From contig NZ_CP029397.2 of assembly GCF_001704615.3 (NCBI RefSeq), forward strand, positions 2,356,001 to 2,420,000: 64,000 nucleotides of DNA, given 5' to 3'. This stretch comes from Acinetobacter defluvii (GTDB taxonomy: Bacteria; Pseudomonadota; Gammaproteobacteria; Pseudomonadales; Moraxellaceae). Under the pieces are notes generated by a model. That model did no database searches. It had not been told where the DNA came from and was given only the letters and a program-made list of their open reading frames with translations. Of this stretch, positions 19,004-28,070 are shown in pieces. Position numbers and translations under genes: made by a program. Positions within the stretch are counted from its first letter, which is position 1. Each line of letters starts with the position of its first letter.

Positions 19004-19612
19004 TCAAAACCACACAGAATAAATACCATATAACGCAACGGCGATCAAAATCACACCGCAACCGAGTAATATTTTATGATAAATCTTGGACTTAGATAGT
19101 GCATTAAATCCTAGATAAACCACGGATAAGGTCGCAAAATCTAAAATAATCCAACTCAAAGTCAGTAAGATTAAACTCTGATCTAAATTGTGCGTCACAT
19201 GCGTAAATTGCGGAAAAAATGAGGCAAAGAAAATAATATCTTTGGGGTTGGAAATACCGACAAGAAAACCTTGTTTAAACCCACCTTGAACTTGACTCGA
19301 AATTTCATGTGCTTGCTGCGTTTGGCTCAAGGCTTCTCGCACGATTTGCACACCTAGATAGGCAATATAGAGACAACCTAGGATTTTGATCAGATCAAAC
19401 CAATGACTGGAAATATTTAAAAAACCTTTCAAAATCAAAACTGAAGTTGCGATCAACACCAATGATGCGAGATTTGTTCCCACGATCGTATGCAGTGCTT
19501 TCTTATTCCCACTTTTCAAACCTGCACTTGCCACCAATAGCATCACAGGTCCGGGTGTTGCAATCATGATGATCACGGCAACGCAATATAAAATATAGGC
19601 TGAAAAATCCAA
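19004..19612 (-). CDS. LysE/RhtB-family amino acid exporter
   Basis: This 202-residue inner-membrane protein has five to six helices. It begins in LysE style with ATPGPVMLLVASAGLKSGNKKAL (residues about 19-41) and continues with YLGVQIVREAL and GFKQGFLVGISNPKDIIFFASFFPQF. The family exports amino acids or homoserine lactones; the substrate here is unknown. It lies 34 bases downstream of the DUF1289 gene on the same strand and may be cotranscribed with it. Confidence 0.88.
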   Translation of the reverse strand: MDFSAYILYCVAVIIMIATPGPVMLLVASAGLKSGNKKALHTIVGTNLASLVLIATSVLILKGFLNISSHWFDLIKILGCLYIAYLGVQIVREALSQTQQAHEISSQVQGGFKQGFLVGISNPKDIIFFASFFPQFTHVTHNLDQSLILLTLSWIILDFATLSVVYLGFNALSKSKIYHKILLGCGVILIAVALYGIYSVWF

Positions 19613-19646
19613 GACTTATCCAAATAAAAACTGAGAATTGATTTGA

Positions 19647-20174
19647 TTATAAAGAATGCAATTCTTCATCTTCTTCCATTATTTTCAATAAATTATGACG
19701 AATGCCATCTGCACGTAACCATGCCAAATCATAACTTGCCGTTGCCAAAGCCAAAACACGGCGTTCAAATTCATCCCATAAAGGCTTCACTTGTTTAGAG
19801 CTAATCCCCAAACCACTTTCATCTGCAAGTGAACGATTTTTTTCACATATTTTTAAAGCATGATAAAGCTTACGCCCTTTTGATGCAGCATCTAATACTC
19901 GCACGCGCTTACTCGAAATAAACCCTTCGACATGTTTAAGCTGAGCAAAAGGTAACATCGGCACTAAAATTTGATCAAGTTGAGCATCTAAACGTTTCCA
20001 AACCGCTAAACGTTGTTCAGGTGTATAAGTGTTCCACTGAATCACTTCATGATTAAAACGTCGACACCCCCGACAAACCGAATCACCAAAAACCGTTGAA
20101 CAACGTCCTACACACGGTGTTAAAGATGGAATTCGACTTTTATTGCTCAAAACATTTTCCTCATTTAAAGCCAT
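19647..20174 (-). CDS. DUF1289 domain protein
   Basis: This 175-residue protein has an N-terminal DUF1289 module, about residues 15-65: PCVGRCSTVFGDSVCRGCRR with four cysteines that suggest metal binding, then WNTYTPEQRLAVWKRL. The remainder is helical with no known domain. The ATG at 20174 (MALNEENV) is preferred to a TTG at 20198. It is divergent from trhO with about 90 bases between. The molecular function of the family is unknown. Confidence 0.85.
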   Translation of the reverse strand: MALNEENVLSNKSRIPSLTPCVGRCSTVFGDSVCRGCRRFNHEVIQWNTYTPEQRLAVWKRLDAQLDQILVPMLPFAQLKHVEGFISSKRVRVLDAASKGRKLYHALKICEKNRSLADESGLGISSKQVKPLWDEFERRVLALATASYDLAWLRADGIRHNLLKIMEEDEELHSL

Positions 20175-20265
20175 ATTTATGCTATGGCTTTCTCGCAAAA
20201 TTTTCTAATTCGGGCTAGAATACGCACCTAAATTTTTTCATATCTTAATACATTTGGAGTATTCC

Positions 20266-21198
20266 ATGAACGCTACTGTAGAACAGCTTGCACCTGTAGA
20301 ACAGCAAGCGACCACTGGTTGGGTTGTTGCAGCACTTTATCAATTCAAAGAAGTTCAAGATCCTGCAGATCTTCAACAACGTCTTTTAGATTTGGTAAAA
20401 ACCATCAATCTATGCGGTACTCTAATTGTTGCAGGAGAAGGAATCAACGGAACTGTTGCAGGAGATCGTCAAGCGATTGATGTTATTCATCAATTTCTTT
20501 TAGACAATGGTTTTAACAACATGGAATACAAAGAGTCACACAGTGATGATAAACCTTTCCGTAAAATGAAAATCAAACTCAAAAAAGAAATCGTGACTTT
20601 AGGTGTTGAAGTAAAACCACGTGATTTGGTTGGACATTACCTAGATCCAAAAGAATGGAATGAACTGATCGCACGTGATGATGTCATTCTAATCGACACA
20701 CGTAACGATTATGAATATAAAGCGGGTACTTTTAAGGGTGCAATTGACCCAAAAACTGAAACGTTCCGTGAATTTCCAGATTATGTGAAAAAAGAGCTTG
20801 AACAACACAAAGACAAAAAAATTGCGATGTTTTGTACAGGCGGTATTCGTTGTGAAAAATCAACCTCTTTACTGCTACAAGAAGGTTTCAATGAGGTTTA
20901 TCACCTAAAAGGCGGTATTTTAAAATACTTAGAAGAAACCCCTGCAGATGAAAGCATGTGGGAAGGTGAATGTTTCGTTTTCGATGGTCGTACCGCTGTT
21001 ACACATGGTGTTGAAGAAGGTATCAATGTGAAATGTCATGCGTGTGGTTGGCCTTTGACGCCAGATGAAGTGGCGTTACCAAGTTATGAACACGGTGTGT
21101 CTTGCGTATACTGTATTGACAAAACATCTGAAAAACAAAAAGAAGGTTTCCGCATGCGCCAGTCACAAATCGTGGCAGCCAAGCGTAAACGCTTATAA
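20266..21198 (+). CDS. trhO: tRNA uridine-34 hydroxylase, rhodanese type
   Basis: TrhO (YceA family) uses O2 to make 5-hydroxyuridine at tRNA position 34. The 310-residue protein has an N-terminal acylphosphatase-like part (GTLIVAGEGINGTVAG), a rhodanese domain with active-site loop CTGGIRCEKS (about residues 194-203), and a C-terminal part with four cysteines (CHACGWPL, CVYC). The start at 20266 has TTGGAGT upstream. It is a single gene followed by its own terminator. Confidence 0.93.
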   Translation: MNATVEQLAPVEQQATTGWVVAALYQFKEVQDPADLQQRLLDLVKTINLCGTLIVAGEGINGTVAGDRQAIDVIHQFLLDNGFNNMEYKESHSDDKPFRKMKIKLKKEIVTLGVEVKPRDLVGHYLDPKEWNELIARDDVILIDTRNDYEYKAGTFKGAIDPKTETFREFPDYVKKELEQHKDKKIAMFCTGGIRCEKSTSLLLQEGFNEVYHLKGGILKYLEETPADESMWEGECFVFDGRTAVTHGVEEGINVKCHACGWPLTPDEVALPSYEHGVSCVYCIDKTSEKQKEGFRMRQSQIVAAKRKRL

Positions 21199-21225
21199 AA
21201 TCATCTAATCTTACAAATTGTAATT

Positions 21226-21252
21226 AACCGCATAGTTTATGCGGTTTTTTTT
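21226..21252 (+). terminator. terminator after trhO
   Basis: The stem AACCGCATA / TATGCGGTT with a 3-base loop is followed by TTTTTT. Confidence 0.9.
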
Positions 21253-21417
21253 ACACATGAATTACATGATTTATAAATCTTATAAAATGTTGATACTAAA
21301 AATAAGCGCTTTGGACAGAAGCTTACAGATTTACTTGCTAATATCATAAGGATTAAATGGCTACTTTTTAAAGCTTTTTCATTTTGCTTTAAAAATTATT
21401 ATAAGGAAATCAGTATT

Positions 21418-21699
21418 ATGGAAAGAACCTCTTATCTTGCATCTGAAAGTATCAATTATCATTATTTAGATAATGTACCTACAACAACAATTAAAAAAAT
21501 TAGAACCGAACTCGAACAAGAGTCACATATTTTTATAGTTTGCCTAGGTATGCTAATCGGAACGACTTTATCTTTATTTATTGGTTATCATCTTAATACC
21601 ACATTAATGAATATTTTTTTATTAATGAGCTTGCCCGTTGCTTTAACTTATTGCTTACGTAAAATTTATATCCATACGCTGATTCATTATCAAGAATAA
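21418..21699 (+). CDS. small two-helix membrane protein, unknown
   Basis: The predicted product has 93 residues, a charged N-terminal 38 residues and two hydrophobic segments (about 39-55 and 61-76), ending in a short basic/histidine tail. A TAAGGAAAT ribosome site lies 10 bases before the ATG. I recognise no family. It stands alone between trhO and the DedA gene. Confidence 0.55.
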   Translation: MERTSYLASESINYHYLDNVPTTTIKKIRTELEQESHIFIVCLGMLIGTTLSLFIGYHLNTTLMNIFLLMSLPVALTYCLRKIYIHTLIHYQE

Positions 21700-21802
21700 T
21701 TTTTTAATATACAACATTTTACAAAGATACACGCAGCATCACTTTACGGAGTTTGTTACACACCATACTATAAATAGCGACTTCCTCAGTGATGCTATAA
21801 AA

Positions 21803-22405
21803 ATGACTGAATGGATTATTTCCATTATGGAGCAATTGGGCTATTTCGGTATTGCCTTGCTCATGTTTTTAGACAATGTCTTCCCTCCTATTCCCTCAGA
21901 AATCATTATGCCTTCAGCAGGTCTTGCGGCTTCGCAAGGCAAGCTTGTACTGACAGGTGTGGTTATCGCAGGAAGTTTCGGCTCATTAATTGCTGCGGCG
22001 TTGTTGTATTGGATAGGTCATAAAATTTCCCAGAAAGTTTTATTTGCATGGGTTGAGCGTTATGGAAAATATCTTTTCTTAAAATCTGCTGATGTTGAGA
22101 AATCTTTGGATTGGTTTGAAAAATATGGACATCGTATCGTGTTTTTTGGACGTATGATTCCAGCCGTGCGTTCTTTGATCAGTATTCCTGCAGGGATGAG
22201 TGAGATGCCTTTTTGGAAGTTTATGCTATATAGCGGACTTGGCACGATCATTTGGACAACATTTTTAGCTTGTGTCGGATTTTATTTCGGTGAAAATCAA
22301 GCCTTAATGCATCAAATATTTAGCCGTGTAAGTTATATAATCATTGCAATTGTCGTCATAATTGTACTTTGGATTGTATATCGTCGATATCAGCGTAAAC
22401 CTTAG
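21803..22405 (+). CDS. DedA-family membrane protein
   Basis: This 200-residue inner-membrane protein belongs to the DedA/SNARE-associated (VTT) family, implicated in lipid carrier recycling. It has the family's re-entrant motif FLDNVFPPIPSEIIMPSAG (about residues 23-41) and the FFGRMIPAVRSLISIPAGMS segment with the key arginines. Four to five helices are predicted. The ribosome site is weak. Confidence 0.92.
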   Translation: MTEWIISIMEQLGYFGIALLMFLDNVFPPIPSEIIMPSAGLAASQGKLVLTGVVIAGSFGSLIAAALLYWIGHKISQKVLFAWVERYGKYLFLKSADVEKSLDWFEKYGHRIVFFGRMIPAVRSLISIPAGMSEMPFWKFMLYSGLGTIIWTTFLACVGFYFGENQALMHQIFSRVSYIIIAIVVIIVLWIVYRRYQRKP

Positions 22406-22483
22406 GCTAAAACTCAGCACGCAAGCTCACTTAAAAAATGTTAGACTATAAGTCATTGCTTTGATTTATATTTAGGAATAAGA

Positions 22484-22897
22484 ATGAAGCATTACTATTT
22501 ACATTTTGCTGCTGTGTATGCCATTGCCTTAATTTTGCTTTTATTCATTCTTATTTTTATTTTCCCATTGGGTTATGCATCATTATTTCCAACGTTAATT
22601 CTTGCAGCATTGATCAGCATCCAGCATTTTTTTAAACGTGAACACCGTTTAGCTTCTTCCGAAGAAAAAATACAACTAATTTGGGGACTCAGTGCGGTTG
22701 CTATCGTGATTGGCAGCTTCTTTACTTTATTTTTAGTATTAATGAATCCCAATGCCGAACAAATTTTAAAATCAGCAGATCAAGCGGGTTTAGGCTTATC
22801 TGCTGTGATTATGTTATGTATGGTTGCAATCCATGCGGCAATATTTTCAATCGTTTATTTCATTTCTACAAAGTTATTTTTGAATAAAAAACATTAA
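22484..22897 (+). CDS. ABZJ_00895-type four-helix membrane protein
   Basis: This 137-residue protein has four hydrophobic segments separated by a conserved basic/acidic loop (KREHRLASSEEKIQL). It resembles the second protein at 24023-24448 across its length: shared MK-Y-L-F-AVY start, EHR/ENR..EEK/VEK..QL loop and helix spacing. I recall this layout from the Acinetobacter family called ABZJ_00895, of unknown function. A TAGGAAT ribosome site is present. Its stop overlaps the stop of the convergent MerR gene by four bases. Confidence 0.7.
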   Translation: MKHYYLHFAAVYAIALILLLFILIFIFPLGYASLFPTLILAALISIQHFFKREHRLASSEEKIQLIWGLSAVAIVIGSFFTLFLVLMNPNAEQILKSADQAGLGLSAVIMLCMVAIHAAIFSIVYFISTKLFLNKKH

Positions 22898-23286
22898 TGT
22901 TTCATGCCATATAGCTGCATAATCTTTTGAAATTTAGGACATTCCAAAGGATTATCAAAGGTACATTGGGCAACATGTCGCAAACCTGCTCTTAAAATAT
23001 CAAGCTCTTGAATATATTGATCAATCATCTCAGCTTTTTTCAACAAAATATCTTTTGCAATTGGTGTATCTTTCATTGCCAGCATTTGTTTTAGTTCATC
23101 CAAACTAAATTCTGCCTTTTTACCTAAAGTAATCAACTGCAATGTTGCAATGACATTTTCAGAAAAAACTCGCTGTAAACCTTTACGTCCAATCGAGTGA
23201 ATTAAGCCGATATCTTCATAATAACGCAAAGTTGAACTTGGAATTTTAACTAATGTTGCCAGCTCTGAAATTGTAATTTCTTGCAT
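22894..23286 (-). CDS. MerR-family transcriptional regulator
   Basis: This 130-residue regulator has an N-terminal MerR winged helix (ISELATLVKIPSSTLRYYEDIGLI, residues 6-29) and a coiled-coil dimerisation helix (about 75-110). It ends with a CTFDNPLECPKF segment whose two cysteines could sense metal or redox state. It is divergent from the DUF2938 gene with 60 bases between, which suggests it regulates that gene. Confidence 0.88.
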   Translation of the reverse strand: MQEITISELATLVKIPSSTLRYYEDIGLIHSIGRKGLQRVFSENVIATLQLITLGKKAEFSLDELKQMLAMKDTPIAKDILLKKAEMIDQYIQELDILRAGLRHVAQCTFDNPLECPKFQKIMQLYGMKH

Positions 23287-23297
23287 TGACTTAAAGC

Positions 23298-23310
23298 CAA
23301 CTTGAAGTTG
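23298..23310. promoter_or_regulatory. candidate MerR-family operator
   Basis: The dyad CAACTT-G-AAGTTG lies in the 60-base gap between merR-like and DUF2938 genes. It overlaps a possible -35 (TTGAAG 23303) placed 18 bases before TATAAA (23327). Confidence 0.45.
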
Positions 23311-23346
23311 TAAGATGATTTTAGTTTATAAAATCAGCGTAAAAAC

Positions 23347-23847
23347 ATGAACCTTTTGATTGTAAGTTTTAATGTCATCTTGATCGGTATCGGTGCAACT
23401 TTACTGATTGATCTATGTGCAGTTCTACTCAAAAAAATATTTAATATTCCGACCTTAAATTATGCCGTGGTGGGGAGATGGGTCTTAATTTTTCTATATT
23501 CTGGAAAATTTAAACATCAAAATATACAGCAAGCACCACCACAAAATTTTGAACATGCTTTCGGTTGGACATTGCATTATTTGATTGGGATTATTTTTGC
23601 TTTATGTTTTATTTTGATGGTTGGCACGACTTGGCTACAGCATCCTGATTTATTTTCTGCGATATATTTTGGTATAGCCACAGCATTCTTTCCATTTTTA
23701 ATCATGCAACCGTGTTTAGGAATGGGATTTTTTGCTTCTAAAACGGCAGAGCCTTGGAAAGCTCGTCTTAAAAGCTTGGTGACACATACCCTGTTCGGTA
23801 TAGGGTTATTTTTGAGTGCACTGATTTATCAATATTTACTCATATAA
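23347..23847 (+). CDS. DUF2938 family membrane protein
   Basis: This 166-residue protein has four hydrophobic helices. The family pattern is visible: LIDLCAVLLKKIFNIPTLNY, VGRW, the FEHAFGWTLHYLIG segment, MQPCLGMGFFASKT and PWKARLKSLVTHTLFGIGL. The function is unknown. Divergent pairing with a MerR-type regulator is likely meaningful. The ribosome site is poor. Confidence 0.85.
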   Translation: MNLLIVSFNVILIGIGATLLIDLCAVLLKKIFNIPTLNYAVVGRWVLIFLYSGKFKHQNIQQAPPQNFEHAFGWTLHYLIGIIFALCFILMVGTTWLQHPDLFSAIYFGIATAFFPFLIMQPCLGMGFFASKTAEPWKARLKSLVTHTLFGIGLFLSALIYQYLLI

Positions 23848-24022
23848 AAATACTTGTCAGTTCAGCAATATTTTTTCTTATTCAAACTTGATAAGTTTAA
23901 TGAATATTACTTTTCCAATAAAAGTTTTAATTCAAAATTAAGTCAAATCAATATCAAAGTCTTATTTTAAATAAATATTCAAGTTTAAAAATTAAAAAAC
24001 AGAATATTTTTAGGAGAAAAAA

Positions 24023-24448
24023 ATGAAACGTTACTTTTTGATATTTTCTGCTGTTTATCTTGTTTCAACAGTCATCCTATTTGCATTGTCATTATTTGTA
24101 AATATTCCTAGCGCAGGTAGTATCCCCATACTTATTGCAGCAGGATTTTATACCTCTTATTACTTTGTCAAAAATGAGAATCGTGTTCCTACACCAGTTG
24201 AAAAAAGACAACTTGTATTTGGATCCTTCATTTGTACACTTTTAGTGAGTGGCATATTAGTGACTATTTTTCTTCTAGCTGCCAATATGACAGAATTATT
24301 ATTTGAAGGTTTAAAAAGTATTTCAATAGGGGTAATTTTATTTGTATTTGCGATCGCATCTTTAATACAAATCTTAGTTTTATATATGAGTTATGGTTGG
24401 TATGCACAAAAATGCTTGGACAGTCAACATAACAGATACATTAGATAA
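24023..24448 (+). CDS. second ABZJ_00895-type four-helix membrane protein
   Basis: This 141-residue protein is a paralogue of the one at 22484-22897, with four hydrophobic helices and the loop ENRVPTPVEKRQL. A strong AGGAGA ribosome site lies seven bases before the ATG. It ends 61 bases before the UPF0149 stop, with a shared terminator between. The function is unknown. Confidence 0.75.
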   Translation: MKRYFLIFSAVYLVSTVILFALSLFVNIPSAGSIPILIAAGFYTSYYFVKNENRVPTPVEKRQLVFGSFICTLLVSGILVTIFLLAANMTELLFEGLKSISIGVILFVFAIASLIQILVLYMSYGWYAQKCLDSQHNRYIR

Positions 24449-24466
24449 TTTTTTTACATTTACAAT

Positions 24467-24497
24467 AAAAAAGCACCTTTCAAAGGTGCTTTCTTTT
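24467..24497. terminator. bidirectional terminator
   Basis: The inverted repeat AAAGCACCTTT-C-AAAGGTGCTTT has A/T runs on both sides and lies between two convergent genes. Confidence 0.88.
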
Positions 24498-24508
24498 AAA
24501 ATTTTATC

Positions 24509-25033
24509 TTATTGTTCTGAATGATACATCAAGTAAATTTCATTCAAATTATCTGGAATTTCTTCTGCAAGCTCATCCATCAACTGACCATTACGGCGGA
24601 AAGATTCCATTTGTGGGTCTTCTTCATCTACCCCACTAAACACCATAATCGGTAAAGTTAAATCAACCAATTGCTCTTCAAACTCATCGGTAAACCATGC
24701 CTCTTCATTTAAGAACATTGCATCAACAAAACCAACAGACCAATCACCTAAACTCGAATCAACATCCGCCTCTTCAACTTCAAAAGGGAACTCGACGCCT
24801 TCTTCATTGGATAATTTTTGGCGAATATCGTCTAACCATAATTTAATTTGCGCAATGATTTCTTTTGGTGCTTTGCTTTGGTTGCCCTCAAAAAGCTCGT
24901 CTAACCAACGATCAAATTTTGGACCTACAGCAATTGCACATAAAAAACCATGAGTCGCTGCGAAATCTAGACCATACTCGTTTTGGTCGCCATCTAGATA
25001 GTCACTTAACTGGTCTAAATCTAAAGCACTCAT
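24509..25033 (-). CDS. UPF0149 (YecA-like) family protein
   Basis: This acidic 174-residue protein shows the family start LDQLSDYLDGDQNEYGLDFAATHGFLCAIAVGP and a helical remainder (DWSVGFVDAMFLNEEAWF). Unlike YecA it ends without a C-terminal SEC-C zinc motif. The function is unknown. It is followed 67 bases upstream on the same strand by the small acidic protein gene. Confidence 0.85.
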   Translation of the reverse strand: MSALDLDQLSDYLDGDQNEYGLDFAATHGFLCAIAVGPKFDRWLDELFEGNQSKAPKEIIAQIKLWLDDIRQKLSNEEGVEFPFEVEEADVDSSLGDWSVGFVDAMFLNEEAWFTDEFEEQLVDLTLPIMVFSGVDEEDPQMESFRRNGQLMDELAEEIPDNLNEIYLMYHSEQ

Positions 25034-25100
25034 TTTGTTTCCAATTGATTTTAATTACAGTAAAAGCATAGCATTTTTAAATGACTATGCCTAATCAGTT

Positions 25101-25310
25101 TTATGCTTCATCATCTTCAAAATCATCGTCATCATCAAAGTCATAATCAAAATCTTTCAATTCTCGATCTAAACGACGTTGAGCAAGTAAATCATCAATT
25201 AAACGACGTTTTTCTAATGATTCTTTGGCGCTAATTTTGTTTGATGACTCATCAAAACTAACATCATCATCACCGTAGTTATCATCTAGTTCAAAATCTG
25301 TCGAAGACAC
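25101..25310 (-). CDS. small highly acidic protein, PA3496-like
   Basis: This 69-residue protein is dominated by Asp/Glu at both ends, with a basic helix in the middle (KRRLIDDLLAQRRLDREL, about residues 34-51). That helix resembles the Pseudomonas PA3496 family, described as putative envelope integrity proteins. The assignment rests on this short helix alone. The ATG at 25310 follows GAGGTAG in the coding sense, a good ribosome site. Confidence 0.6.
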   Translation of the reverse strand: MSSTDFELDDNYGDDDVSFDESSNKISAKESLEKRRLIDDLLAQRRLDRELKDFDYDFDDDDDFEDDEA

Positions 25311-25427
25311 TAAAACTACCTCATAATGAAAAAATGTGAATGGGTCTAGCCGCTATTTATCTTTGTTCAGAAATCTTGTCAAGTTTTATTTAATTTTTTT
25401 TTATTTTTATATCAAATTGGGCTTTTT

Positions 25428-25456
25428 TTGTGCCGAATTTTATGGCATGGTATAAT
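25428..25456 (+). promoter_or_regulatory. sigma-70 promoter for rpoD
   Basis: TTGTGC (25428-25433), a 17-base spacer, and a perfect TATAAT (25451-25456). Transcription would start at about 25463, giving an untranslated leader of about 235 bases. The leader holds a CCCAT/ATGGG hairpin at 25621-25641 and no recognisable ORF. Confidence 0.7.
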
Positions 25457-25697
25457 CCACCCTACGTCCTTCTATTTTGATGACTCATTTTGAGTATTTA
25501 TAAATAGAATACGTTTAAGGGCTGAGCTTGAAAATAACAAATTCATCCCCATTTTATTCACAGAAACCAATTTTCATTATTTTATCAGACCCTATTTTGC
25601 TGATGAAATGCGCAAGCTTTTCCCATTAACTACATGATGGGGGCATGAGCATGCACGGTTTTTTTACTGCCACAGATTCAACGAGAAGAGAGTAAAG

Positions 25698-27587
25698 ATG
25701 AGCGATATGCATTCCCCTACTTCACAAGTAGCGGCTCTGATTAGCCGAGGCAAAGAACAAGGTTACTTAACCTATGCTGAGGTTAACGATCATCTCCCAG
25801 ACTCAATCACAGAAAGTGAACAGATTGAAGACATTATTCAAATGCTTCAAGACGTAGGGATTCCTGTGCATGAACGTGCACCTGAATCTGACGATGCGAT
25901 GTTCGAAGGCAACAGTGAAGCAACAGATGAAGTTGCTGAGGAAGAAGCTGCTGCAGTTCTTGCTTCTGTAGAAAATGAACCTGGTCGTACAACTGACCCT
26001 GTGCGTATGTATATGCGTGAAATGGGAACGGTTGAACTTTTAACTCGTGAAGGCGAGATTAGCATTGCAAAACGGATCGAAGAAGGCATCCGTGATGTTT
26101 TACATTCCATTGCATATTGGCCAAATGCGGTAGAAGTGGTTCTACAAGAATATAAAGATTATGAGGCGGGTGAACGCCGTTTAGCAGACATTTTATCAGG
26201 TTATTTAGACCCTGAAACAGATGAAGTAATTCCTGAAGTTTTAGAAGAAGAAGCTGAGGAAATTGATGAGGAAGAAGAGGCATCAAAAAAACCAACCAAA
26301 GATGTGAAGTTGGATGATGATGACGAAGAAGAAGAAGCTGAAAGCGAAGATGAATCTGAAGGCGAATCTGGACCTGACCCTGAAATTGCTAAAGCACGTT
26401 TCGATGAGTTAGAAGCGGCTTGGCATACTGCCAAAGAATCTATTGCAAAATCAGGTCGTAATAGCCCTGAAAGTAAAGAAGCAATGGAGGCACTTGCAAG
26501 CGTATTTATGATGTTTAAATTTACACCACGTTTATTTGATATCATTTCAGAAATGATTCGTGGCACACATGAGCAAATCCGTACCTCTGAACGTGAAGTG
26601 ATGCGTTATGCAGTGCGTCGTGGTCGCATGGATCGTACGCAATTCCGCACATCATTCCCTGGTCAAGAATCAAACCCTGCATGGTTAGATGAACAAATTG
26701 CTAAAGCACCTGCTGAACTCAAAGGCTACTTAGAGAAAGTTCGTCCTGACGTGTTAGCTTTCCAACAAAAAATTGCTGATATTGAAAAAGAACTTGATCT
26801 AGATGTTAAAGGCATTAAAGATATTTCCAAACGTATGGCGATTGGTGAAGCCAAAGCTCGCCGTGCGAAAAAAGAAATGGTTGAAGCTAACTTACGTTTG
26901 GTGATTTCGATTGCCAAAAAATATACCAACCGTGGCTTACAATTCCTTGATTTAATTCAAGAAGGTAACATCGGTTTGATGAAAGCAGTAGACAAGTTTG
27001 AATATCGTCGTGGTTATAAATTCTCGACGTATGCAACTTGGTGGATTCGTCAGGCGATCACACGTTCGATTGCAGACCAAGCACGTACTATTCGTATTCC
27101 AGTGCATATGATTGAAACAATTAACAAGATCAACCGTGTATCTCGTCAATTGTTACAAGAAATGGGGCGTGAACCTACACCTGAGGAATTAGGTGAACGT
27201 TTAGAAATGGACGAAGTCAAAGTTCGTAAAGTACTTAAGATCGCCAAAGAGCCAATTTCGATGGAAACACCAATTGGTGATGATGAAGATTCGCATCTTG
27301 GGGACTTCATTGAAGATGGTAACATCACTTCTCCAGTCGATGCTGCAACCTCTGAAGGCTTAAAAGAAGCAACCCGTGAAGTTTTAGAGAACTTAACTGA
27401 ACGTGAAGCCAAAGTATTAAAAATGCGTTTTGGTATCGATATGCCAACCGACCATACTTTGGAAGAAGTCGGTAAACAATTTGATGTAACACGTGAACGT
27501 ATTCGTCAGATTGAAGCGAAAGCTTTACGTAAATTACGTCACCCTTCACGTTCTGAGCATTTACGTTCGTTCTTGGAAAATGACTAA
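25698..27587 (+). CDS. rpoD: RNA polymerase primary sigma factor
   Basis: This is the 629-residue housekeeping sigma-70. Region 1.1 is at the N-terminus, region 1.2 at [16 protein letters not shown]. An acidic insertion (about residues 180-230) lies in the non-conserved region. Region 2 is [20 protein letters not shown] and [20 protein letters not shown]; region 3 is [16 protein letters not shown]; region 4.2 ends with the helix-turn-helix [20 protein letters not shown]. The ATG at 25698 has an AGAGAG ribosome site. It is preceded by a strong promoter and long leader. Confidence 0.98.
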   Translation: MSDMHSPTSQVAALISRGKEQGYLTYAEVNDHLPDSITESEQIEDIIQMLQDVGIPVHERAPESDDAMFEGNSEATDEVAEEEAAAVLASVENEPGRTTDPVRMYMREMGTVELLTREGEISIAKRIEEGIRDVLHSIAYWPNAVEVVLQEYKDYEAGERRLADILSGYLDPETDEVIPEVLEEEAEEIDEEEEASKKPTKDVKLDDDDEEEEAESEDESEGESGPDPEIAKARFDELEAAWHTAKESIAKSGRNSPESKEAMEALASVFMMFKFTPRLFDIISEMIRGTHEQIRTSEREVMRYAVRRGRMDRTQFRTSFPGQESNPAWLDEQIAKAPAELKGYLEKVRPDVLAFQQKIADIEKELDLDVKGIKDISKRMAIGEAKARRAKKEMVEANLRLVISIAKKYTNRGLQFLDLIQEGNIGLMKAVDKFEYRRGYKFSTYATWWIRQAITRSIADQARTIRIPVHMIETINKINRVSRQLLQEMGREPTPEELGERLEMDEVKVRKVLKIAKEPISMETPIGDDEDSHLGDFIEDGNITSPVDAATSEGLKEATREVLENLTEREAKVLKMRFGIDMPTDHTLEEVGKQFDVTRERIRQIEAKALRKLRHPSRSEHLRSFLEND

Positions 27588-27652
27588 TTAATCATCCCCA
27601 AATGGAGACTTGAAAATTTTTCATTCATCTCCATTTATTGATTATGAGAAAT

Positions 27653-27680
27653 ACAACGCCTGCACTTTTGCAGGCGTTGT
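27653..27680 (+). terminator. strong hairpin between rpoD and ybeD
   Basis: A perfect 12-bp stem (ACAACGCCTGCA / TGCAGGCGTTGT) with a CTTT loop lies 20 bases before the ybeD start. The following bases are only moderately T-rich, so it may be an attenuator or RNA stabiliser rather than a full terminator. A weaker hairpin (AATGGAGA / TCTCCATT) lies at 27601-27635. Confidence 0.55.
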
Positions 27681-27699
27681 TGATAATTTGAGGTGAAAC

Positions 27700-27987
27700 A
27701 TGTTAGACCGCACACCATCTCGTGAATTACGCGAAGATCTTTGGGTATTTCCAATGGATTATCCAATCAAATTGATTGGTGATGCTGGAGAGGAATTACG
27801 TGGTGCTGTCGTTGAAATTTTGGTAAAACATTTTCCAGAGTTTGATGAAGCAACGCTCAAAGTTCAACCTTCACGTACGGGTAAATACCACTCTATCACT
27901 GCGCAACTGCGTTTTGATGAGCTTGAGCAAGTCCATCAATTATATGCCGATTTGGCTGCTTGCCCATTGATTAAAACTGCGTTGTAA
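27700..27987 (+). CDS. ybeD: YbeD/DUF493 family protein
   Basis: This 95-residue ACT-like protein is usually found beside lipB. Recognisable parts are LWVFPMDYPIKLIGDA and the strand-rich VQPSRTGKYHSITAQLRF. Its exact role is unknown; in E. coli it lies just upstream of lipB. Here lipB is 2.3 kb away. A GAGGTGA ribosome site precedes the ATG. Confidence 0.9.
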   Translation: MLDRTPSRELREDLWVFPMDYPIKLIGDAGEELRGAVVEILVKHFPEFDEATLKVQPSRTGKYHSITAQLRFDELEQVHQLYADLAACPLIKTAL

Positions 27988-28003
27988 TCATCCATTAGAA
28001 ACT

Positions 28004-28036
28004 AAAAATCAGGGCCAATTGACTCTGATTTTTTTA
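28004..28036. terminator. terminator after ybeD
   Basis: The stem AAAAATCAG / CTGATTTTT with a 12-base loop is followed by a T-run; a matching A-run suggests it also serves the convergent gene. Confidence 0.75.
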
Positions 28037-28070
28037 TGAGAATATAGCGGATAAACCTATTTAATTTTTC

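Noticed and set aside
26201..26566. 121-codon antisense ORF within rpoD
   Set aside because: Serine-rich shadow of the acidic GAA/GAT codons of the sigma factor; no start signals.
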